A stretch of DNA of 14,623 nt from JBAZOJ01 sp041648755. Lineage in GTDB: Bacteria > Planctomycetota > B143-G9. A model generated the notes under the pieces. That model was not told the origin of the DNA. It searched no databases and was given only the letters and a program-made list of their open reading frames with translations. Location: the NCBI GenBank assembly GCA_041648755.1, contig JBAZOJ010000067.1, positions 1-14,623 on the forward strand. The letters are read 5' to 3'. Shown in pieces: positions 7,886-12,736 of this stretch. Position 1 is the stretch's first letter. Every line of letters starts with the position of its first letter. Both the position numbers and the translations under genes were made by a program.

Positions 7886-8451
7886 TGATCGCTCCTTGGC
7901 AAACGATGGAAGCCGCGCATGCGGTACATAAGGACAATCGCCACAACTGCTATGGTCATGACGATGAACAACAGGTAAGGGCTCATGGAATTCGAAACTC
8001 CACGCAGATTGCGCGTGCATTCCTCGACCGCCGCCAGGTCTTCGGTGTCCTCGAACAGCGCTACGAGGGTCCGCGCGGCCGATAGCTCCCGGACCAGAAT
8101 TACGCCCTTGTGGCCGCCCTTGTCAAAGCCGTAGGTGATATCGGTCAATTCGCGCTTGGTGCTGGTTGGCTTGCCTCCGCCGAATCCAAGTTCGTCAAGC
8201 CTGGGGATCATCACTCCCGGCCGGTCCATTACAATTGCCACGAAGACGTTGCCCGGCAGGCCCTTGACAAGGAACGCGCCCGTTGAGCCGATGGCCATGG
8301 GCGGGCGGGTCAGTTGGAAAAACTCCACGCTGAAGGGGATCTGCGTCCGTGTCCAATCCGCAGGGACGACACTTTCAACGGTGTCATTCGCGGCGACGAA
8401 CAACAGCGCGCACAGAACGAGCACGATAGCGGCGATGTCAGTTGGCTTCAT
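7882..8451 (-). CDS. Membrane-anchored protein of unknown function with N- and C-terminal hydrophobic segments
   Basis: 189 residues from the ATG at 8451, which has AAGGA at a good distance. A longer frame to 8475 exists but adds only a few residues and has no better start. Residues 5-21 are a hydrophobic signal anchor (IAAIVLVLCALLFVAAN). About 135 residues of soluble domain follow, then a transmembrane helix at about 159-176 and a basic cytoplasmic tail. The layout (signal or anchor, soluble domain on the outside, C-terminal helix, basic tail) is the same as that of each half of the upstream protein, with which it overlaps by 14 bases. I do not recognise a family. It overlaps nadC by 4 bases, so it is in the same operon. 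Confidence 0.75.
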   Translation of the reverse strand: MKPTDIAAIVLVLCALLFVAANDTVESVVPADWTRTQIPFSVEFFQLTRPPMAIGSTGAFLVKGLPGNVFVAIVMDRPGVMIPRLDELGFGGGKPTSTKRELTDITYGFDKGGHKGVILVRELSAARTLVALFEDTEDLAAVEECTRNLRGVSNSMSPYLLFIVMTIAVVAIVLMYRMRGFHRLPRSDQ

Positions 8452-9853
8452 TTTTCCTTCTGCGCAGAAAAGCAACCACGAGCAGCGCTAACGCTATGAC
8501 CAGGATTGCCGCACCAACGATCATTATGAAGGGGATTTCCCTGGTACTTTCCGAACCCTCAGCGAAGCTCAGCAGTTCCGCGCCGCCCGTAACCTCCACT
8601 GACAGGAAACTCTTGACGTAGTCGGCTTCGCGCTTCTTCAGTTCCGCGGCCGGTGCCGATACTTCGTACACAATGAAGCCAAAGGGGGCGACGCGGGCAT
8701 AGACAACAGATGACAGGGGCGCCTCGAAAACGCTCTCGATGGTGAATGTGAATCGGATGAAGGGATTCCCGGCGTTGTCGAGCACCTTGATCGACTCGCG
8801 CTTGTAGTTGGCAAGCTTGTTGAACTTGACGTACTGCTTCTCGAATTCCTCGGTGTCCAGCTTTGCGCCCGGGACGGGAATCGGGTAGAGCATGATCTTG
8901 TACTCATCGACAACGGGGTCGTTCTCGTCGAACTCCTCGGGCATCAGGTACTTGACGTATGGGTAGAATTCCCTGGGGAAAGTACCGAAGTACTGGCTCA
9001 CATCCTCGGCGGACTTCGAGGGAGCGTCCTCAGCATACCCGGTTGGCGGGATCATCTTCACCCTGGAGCCGAATTGCGCGGTCTCGGCCGCAGCCAATGA
9101 AGGCAATGCAAGGGTTACGGCCGCTGCCAGCAACAAGGCCAGCGCAGCGGAGGATTTGCGGTACGCGATGACCTTTGATGCGACGAAGTAGATCGCGAAG
9201 AGCACGGCGAATATGGCGATGATATTCAGCAGCATGTGCGAGCCCTCTTTCCTGTATGGTTCTCCAGCCCCGACCGAACCTGCGATCCTTTCGGCCTCCG
9301 GCCTTATTGCTGACGAGTCCGCGCCGTCATACGCAAATACGATCATGTACGACGCCTTTGCGTCACCAAGTATATACTGTATTCCCTCGAATCTCGGGTC
9401 TTTGCCCCAGCAGCCCATCATCCGGATGCACTGGTAGCCATTGAGCTTTATCCCGCCGTAATCGAGAGGGACGTAGTCGTGGATTGTCCTCTTGATTCCG
9501 CTGATCAGTTCGTTCTCGACCGAGGCGATCATCATATCGTCCATCTCGCCGGTCGGGCATCCAATGAAGACCTGGAGCCGGGCGTACCGCTTGCCCTCGG
9601 TCTTGCGCAGCCACGAGGCCAGCAGCTTGCCCTCATTTATTGCGGCGTAGTCCGGCTTGGGGGATGCAAAGAACGACTCGGGCGGAGGCTCTGCCCTGGC
9701 GGATGCGTCCACTACCCATCCCGCAGGCAGTTCCAGTTTGAAGCCGGTTGGCGGATAGGAGAACGATTCGGCGCGGCAATTCCGCGGCCATACGGCCGAG
9801 ACAACGACAGCTATCGCGAAAGCCGTCGCCAGCCGTTGATATGACTTGCTCAT
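8438..9853 (-). CDS. Tandem two-domain membrane-anchored protein of unknown function, apparent fusion
   Basis: 471 residues from the ATG at 9853; a second ATG at 9862 would add three residues (MPR). Residues 1-28 are a signal peptide (ending NCRA). Residues 29-205 form a domain that opens YPPTGFKLELPAGWVVD, the style of PsbP/LpqN-like exported domains. A transmembrane helix (207-231) is followed directly by a second signal-like segment (about 234-256, ending SLAAA). A second outer domain follows (257-438), opening KMIPPTGYAEDAP, then a C-terminal helix (440-463) and the basic tail RRRKNEAN. It reads as two copies of signal-domain-anchor joined end to end. The open frame upstream to 10255 is rejected because it runs across ispH. 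Neither start has a recognisable ribosome binding site, so leaderless translation is possible. An internal ATG at 9235 has GAGGG upstream and could give the second half separately. First gene of the long minus-strand operon. Confidence 0.75.
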   Translation of the reverse strand: MSKSYQRLATAFAIAVVVSAVWPRNCRAESFSYPPTGFKLELPAGWVVDASARAEPPPESFFASPKPDYAAINEGKLLASWLRKTEGKRYARLQVFIGCPTGEMDDMMIASVENELISGIKRTIHDYVPLDYGGIKLNGYQCIRMMGCWGKDPRFEGIQYILGDAKASYMIVFAYDGADSSAIRPEAERIAGSVGAGEPYRKEGSHMLLNIIAIFAVLFAIYFVASKVIAYRKSSAALALLLAAAVTLALPSLAAAETAQFGSRVKMIPPTGYAEDAPSKSAEDVSQYFGTFPREFYPYVKYLMPEEFDENDPVVDEYKIMLYPIPVPGAKLDTEEFEKQYVKFNKLANYKRESIKVLDNAGNPFIRFTFTIESVFEAPLSSVVYARVAPFGFIVYEVSAPAAELKKREADYVKSFLSVEVTGGAELLSFAEGSESTREIPFIMIVGAAILVIALALLVVAFLRRRKNEAN

Positions 9854-9868
9854 TCGCGGCATTATACT
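9841..9868 (+). promoter_or_regulatory. Candidate promoter for ispH
   Basis: TATACT (9863-9868), one mismatch to the -10 consensus, has ATGACT (9841-9846, four of six -35 bases) 16 bases upstream. Transcription would start near 9875, just before the GGAGA ribosome binding site (9876-9880) of ispH. The -35 lies inside the divergent gene. Confidence 0.45.
9861..9866 (-). promoter_or_regulatory. -10 box (TATAAT) for the minus-strand operon
   Basis: The minus strand reads a perfect TATAAT at 9866-9861. No good -35 is found at 16-19 bases further upstream. Transcription would begin near 9854, right at the ATG at 9853, consistent with a leaderless message and with the lack of a ribosome binding site. 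It overlaps the plus-strand -10 box by four bases. Confidence 0.45.
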
Positions 9869-9886
9869 GATGTATGGAGAGAAGAA

Positions 9887-10726
9887 ATGAAAGTTGTTGT
9901 CGCTGAACACTGTGGCTACTGCATGGGCGTCAACCTGGCCATAAACAAGGCGCTCGAAACCGCCAAGGGCTCCGCGCGCGTATGGACCGTCGGCCCGCTG
10001 ATTCACAACAGGCAGGCGGTAGCCCAACTGGAACAGCTTGGCATCCACGAGCTTGCGAACGACCGGGATCTGAAGCCGGGCGATACGGTGCTTGTGCGGG
10101 CCCACGGAATACCCAAGTCCCGCCGGGACGAGCTTGCCTCGCTCGGGGTCAACATCGTTGACGCCACCTGTCCCCACGTTCGCAAAGCCCAGGAGATCAT
10201 CGCGCACTACACCTCGCGCAAGTACTCCGGCATCATCATCGGCGACGAAGGCCACGCCGAGATAATCAGCATCCTTGGCAATGCCGAAGGCCCCTGCGTG
10301 GTCGTGCCTGACGCTTCCGCGACAGGGAGGGCGTCACAGCTTTCCCCGCCCTATGTCGTGATTTGCCAGACCACGTACAATATTACCGAAATCGACGGAA
10401 TTCTGGCCGCGCTTCCGCTTGAGAAGGGCCGCGATATCGTGGTGAAGACTATCTGCCGCGCCACCACTGACCGCCAGGAAGCAGCCCTGAAGCTTGCAGG
10501 TTCCGTGGAAGTCGTGTTCGTAGTCGGCGGGCTCCACAGCGCCAACACCAGGCGGCTCGCGGCGGTATGCGCAACGGTCAACCCCCGTACTTTCCACATC
10601 GAGACAGCCGCCGAGATTACACCCGAACAGGTTGAGGGCGCGTCGCTGGCCGGGGTAACGGCGGGCGCGTCCACGCCTTCGTGGGTGATAAGCGAGGTTG
10701 TCCAGAAGCTTGAGGGACTGAATTGA
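9887..10726 (+). CDS. ispH: 4-hydroxy-3-methylbut-2-enyl diphosphate reductase
   Basis: A 279-residue iron-sulfur enzyme (LytB; EC 1.17.7.4) that makes IPP and DMAPP from HMBPP, the last step of the methylerythritol phosphate pathway. The three cluster cysteines are visible: C12 in CGYCMGV, C95 in DATCPHV and C190 in KTICRATTDRQ. The diphosphate/active-site residues are H40 (GPLIHN), H73 (RAHG), H123 and E125 (DEGHAE) and the QTT at 161-163. Also present are the family motifs VGGLHSANTRRL and GVTAGASTPSWVI. Length is typical of short bacterial forms. C9, three residues before C12, is an extra cysteine of unknown meaning. The start has GGAGA six bases upstream. It begins a plus-strand cluster divergent from the membrane-protein/nadC operon, and its stop overlaps the TTG start of the RNase HII-like gene. 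Confidence 0.97.
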   Translation: MKVVVAEHCGYCMGVNLAINKALETAKGSARVWTVGPLIHNRQAVAQLEQLGIHELANDRDLKPGDTVLVRAHGIPKSRRDELASLGVNIVDATCPHVRKAQEIIAHYTSRKYSGIIIGDEGHAEIISILGNAEGPCVVVPDASATGRASQLSPPYVVICQTTYNITEIDGILAALPLEKGRDIVVKTICRATTDRQEAALKLAGSVEVVFVVGGLHSANTRRLAAVCATVNPRTFHIETAAEITPEQVEGASLAGVTAGASTPSWVISEVVQKLEGLN

Positions 10727-11586
10727 CGTTTTGCGGAGGAATTGACGAAGCCGGGTACGGCGCGGTGCTTGGCCCCCTTGTCCACGGGGGAGTCGCCGCC
10801 CGCGACGGCTGCAACTGGCAGGCGATGATGGCCGATGCCGGAATCCGTATCGGCGATTCCAAGCGAATCTACCGGGGCGGTGACGGCGTTGGGCAATTGG
10901 AGCGCGCGGCGTTGTTCGCCGCACGGCTGTCAGGTTGGACGGGCTCGGACCTGAAGTCCTTCCTGTCCAGCGTTTGCGGGCCCGAAGCTGCGAGCATTAT
11001 AGGCAGGTGGCCGCCGACTGCTGAGCCGGTCGGTCTCCCTCTCTTTGGCCGCGAGCCCATTATTCCCCCCGTGATGCCGGGCTTCCAACTGTACGCGCGG
11101 GTGACGATGCCAGGCCATTTCAACTCGATGCTCGCCCGCTGGAACAAATCCGAGCTGGCGATGAACCGGCTGCACGGAATTGTCGGCAGGATGCTGCGCG
11201 ATTTCGGGCAAGAGGGCGAACTGATCGTTGACCGCCAGGGGGGCAGGGCGTTCTACTCGGCGTTTCTGTATTCGAAATTCCCCCGCGATTTCCCGATGAC
11301 CGTCTCGGAAAGCTCCGAACGCTCCGATTACCAGGTCGGCGGACTGCGGATTTCGTTTCTGGTCCGGTCGGAGGAGGAATCGCCCCCCGTTGCACTGGCC
11401 TCGATGACCGCAAAGTACGTGCGCGAGCTGTATATGAACGCATTCAACCGACACTGGAAAAACCTGATTCCCACGGTGACGCCGACCGCGGGGTACCCCG
11501 AGGATGGCAAGCGCTTTTTTGGCGAGATTTCGGGGGTGCTTTCCGATTCCGGGATTGCGGCTGACGAGGTTTTTCGCCGCAAATAG
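10723..11586 (+). CDS. Divergent RNase HII-like protein
   Basis: 287 residues, TTG start overlapping the ispH stop (TTGA) with GAGGG six bases upstream. It matches the RNase HII fold motif by motif: GGIDEAGYGAVLGPLV (5-20; catalytic D8, E9), DSK (45-47), ELIVDRQGG (166-174; D170) and ASMTAKYVREL (226-236), then GYP (257-259). RNase HII cuts RNA paired with DNA, including single ribonucleotides left in DNA. Differences from the standard enzyme: the GRG of motif I, which senses the ribose 2'-OH, is GYG; by alignment the fourth acidic residue (usually the D of GD before the AK motif) is E217. There is an insert of about 70 residues between DSK and the VD motif. I infer a nuclease of this superfamily, but its substrate preference may differ. 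No other RNase H gene is seen in the window. Confidence 0.75.
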   Translation: MTFCGGIDEAGYGAVLGPLVHGGVAARDGCNWQAMMADAGIRIGDSKRIYRGGDGVGQLERAALFAARLSGWTGSDLKSFLSSVCGPEAASIIGRWPPTAEPVGLPLFGREPIIPPVMPGFQLYARVTMPGHFNSMLARWNKSELAMNRLHGIVGRMLRDFGQEGELIVDRQGGRAFYSAFLYSKFPRDFPMTVSESSERSDYQVGGLRISFLVRSEEESPPVALASMTAKYVRELYMNAFNRHWKNLIPTVTPTAGYPEDGKRFFGEISGVLSDSGIAADEVFRRK

Positions 11587-11630
11587 CAACGATGTGTTAC
11601 AATATAGTCAGGATTCTTCCAGGAGGCAAC

Positions 11631-11810
11631 ATGAAAGTTCCCTTGGACCAGATTGAGCGCGGACAGGAACTCAGTCGGCTCATTGAGATTCTGCCCCTGC
11701 TGGAGGAACTCGCCCACAAGTACGCGAAGTCGAAAGAGCAACTCCAGCCGAAGCAGCCAGCTACACCCGAAAGGGAATCCCGGTTCATCCGTTCGTTCCG
11801 TCAAGACTGA
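11631..11810 (+). CDS. Small hypothetical protein, 59 residues
   Basis: The ATG at 11631 follows a good ribosome binding site (AGGAGG, 4 bases before). A longer frame starting at 11592 lacks such a site and is rejected. Residues 8-38 are predicted to form an amphipathic helix (IERGQELSRLIEILPLLEEL), and the tail is polar and basic with prolines. There is no signal peptide or membrane segment, so a small cytoplasmic, possibly dimeric protein is likely. It lies 44 bases after the RNase HII-like gene and directly before a strong terminator (11836-11871), which supports its being a real last gene of the ispH cluster. A -10-like TACAAT (11598-11603) is in front of it, with no clear -35. No family recognised. 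Confidence 0.65.
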   Translation: MKVPLDQIERGQELSRLIEILPLLEELAHKYAKSKEQLQPKQPATPERESRFIRSFRQD

Positions 11811-11835
11811 CACGCTATTATTCACATTTCCGAAG

Positions 11836-11871
11836 ATGCACAGGCGAGCCGGCCTGTGCATTTTCGTTTCT
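11836..11871 (+). terminator. Rho-independent terminator of the ispH cluster
   Basis: A perfect 10-bp stem (11836-11845 with 11852-11861, ATGCACAGGC) with a 6-base loop (11846-11851) is followed by TTTTCGTTTCT. It begins 26 bases after the stop of the 59-residue gene. Confidence 0.85.
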
Positions 11872-11903
11872 GGTGCACGGGGAAGCCACACGATCGCAGA
11901 GAA

Positions 11904-12150
11904 GCCAAAGAGGGTGTCACGCGAAGCCGCGAAGTCGCGAAGTAAGAACTAAGTCGCTGCTTTCGGGGCCAGAAGAAATGACAGCGGAGAATGTGAAGGT
12001 CGCGAAGGGCGGAAAAGATCTGGATTGCGAGGCCAAAGAGCGGGCATTTTTCACCACGAAATACGCGAAACACACGAAATGGGACTTGGCCAAGGCAAAG
12101 CAGCCAAGGAGCGGAGTTTTTTCCACGAAGGACACGAAGGTTCACGAAGG
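11904..12150 (+). repeat. Three modules of 8-10 base CRCGAA repeats in non-coding DNA
   Basis: Three modules share a head, GCCAARGAG (followed by CGG in modules 2 and 3), and a body of three short repeats. Module 1 is 11904-11942 (CGCGAAG at 11920, 11928 and 11936, period 8). Module 2 is 12032-12078 (CACGAA or CGCGAA at 12055, 12064 and 12073, period 9). Module 3 is 12103-12150 (CACGAAGG at 12124, 12133 and 12143, period 9-10). Modules 2 and 3 have a run of five or six T between head and body. A weaker copy (GTGAAGGTCGCGAAGGGCGG) lies at about 11993-12012. Reading frames across this region lack start signals and are judged non-coding. The strand is nominal. Repeats of this look (minus strand TTCGTGTCCTTCGTGG) seem familiar to me from intergenic DNA of many bacteria, but I cannot verify this. 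Confidence 0.8.
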
Positions 12151-12243
12151 AAGAGAAAAGGCGACTTTTGCGAGGCCCGGAAGAGTAGCCATTATGGGTT
12201 CAGAGAAGACCTATAGCTATCGGAAGGCCATACCCCCGGGAGC

Positions 12244-12261
12244 GCCGCGCACCCGCGCGGC
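12244..12261. repeat. Short GC-only hairpin
   Basis: GCCGCGC (12244-12250) pairs perfectly with GCGCGGC (12255-12261) around an ACCC loop. No T tract follows on the plus strand, so it is not an ordinary terminator. It lies between the CRCGAA modules and the 7-mer array. Confidence 0.6.
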
Positions 12262-12282
12262 ATCGGCCTGCTGGCTCAGCGC

Positions 12283-12317
12283 CAGACGACAGACGACGGA
12301 CGACAGACGACAGACTG
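12283..12317. repeat. Tandem array of five 7-mers (CAGACGA)
   Basis: The units are CAGACGA, CAGACGA, CGGACGA, CAGACGA and CAGACTG, head to tail and without gaps. There is no evidence of coding. A 7-base unit would shift frame at each copy loss or gain, so it would be an unstable coding element. Confidence 0.85.
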
Positions 12318-12351
12318 GCTTCACTGGCCTCGGCTTTTCAGGCCGTTCTTT

Positions 12352-12461
12352 GTAGGGGCATCCGCCTCAGGCGGACCACGTGGACATTCAGGGACATCCC
12401 GCAGGCGAACTGTGATTAGCGCATCTTCGCGCGTTCGTCCTGCTGGGGATGCCCTTGCCTG
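12352..12461. repeat. Palindromic element with three GGGCATCC-like motifs
   Basis: First a hairpin TCCGCC-TCA-GGCGGA (12361-12375) follows TAGGGGCA. Then a larger imperfect inverted repeat pairs 12389-12410 (CAGGGACATCCCGCAGGCGAAC) with 12433-12455; the right arm reads the same sequence inverted with small gaps. The loop (12411-12432) can itself pair through GCGC. The motif GGG(A)CATCC occurs at both hairpins and inverted at the far end. It looks like a dispersed palindromic element rather than a terminator, as no T tract follows. Confidence 0.65.
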
Positions 12462-12736
12462 AAACGGCGGTAGCAAGCCCTTATACAACCATTTCGTTGG
12501 TGCAGTTGAGGGCAGTGGCCTTCAAAGCAAACGCGACCGTCCCGGCGCGTTCTTTCCCCGGCCGTTTTCTTGGCTCGCGGTTTTCCTCCGGTCTCCGGCC
12601 TAACGCCGCCAGCCTGGCTTCATGCGTGCTGGGCATAGCGCCATGCGCCTGCCTGCCTACGGAACCCGGTGGCTTATCGCGTCGCGGCGCTAAAATAACC
12701 GGTGTAGCGCGGGAAGCAGGGACAAGGAGGCGAGCC
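12462..12736. other. Non-coding stretch upstream of the right-edge gene
   Basis: No supported gene is seen on either strand. A minus-strand open frame (12933-12481) runs through here but continues into the right-edge gene and has no start signal. A TAAAAT (12691-12696) could be the -10 of the right-edge gene, but no -35 stands at the correct distance. AAGGAGG at 12724-12730 is the ribosome binding site of that gene. Confidence 0.5.

Noticed and set aside
7886..8020. Longer N-terminus for nadC, starting at 8020.
   Set aside because: The extra 45 residues lie inside the upstream membrane-protein gene and do not fit NadC. The ATG at 7885 has a good ribosome binding site.
9863..10255. Longer N-terminus for the 471-residue membrane protein, starting at 10255.
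   Set aside because: This part is antisense to the unmistakable ispH gene, and a good signal peptide begins at 9853.
11904..12150. A CRISPR array.
   Set aside because: The repeat units are 8-10 bases and adjacent, without unique spacers of regular length, and no cas gene is in the window.
11822..12355. Open frames on both strands across the repeat island (about 60-160 residues).
   Set aside because: They have no ribosome binding sites and overlap one another. Their translations are just the short repeats read through (such as FRVFRVFRG), and they run into the terminator hairpin at 11836-11861.
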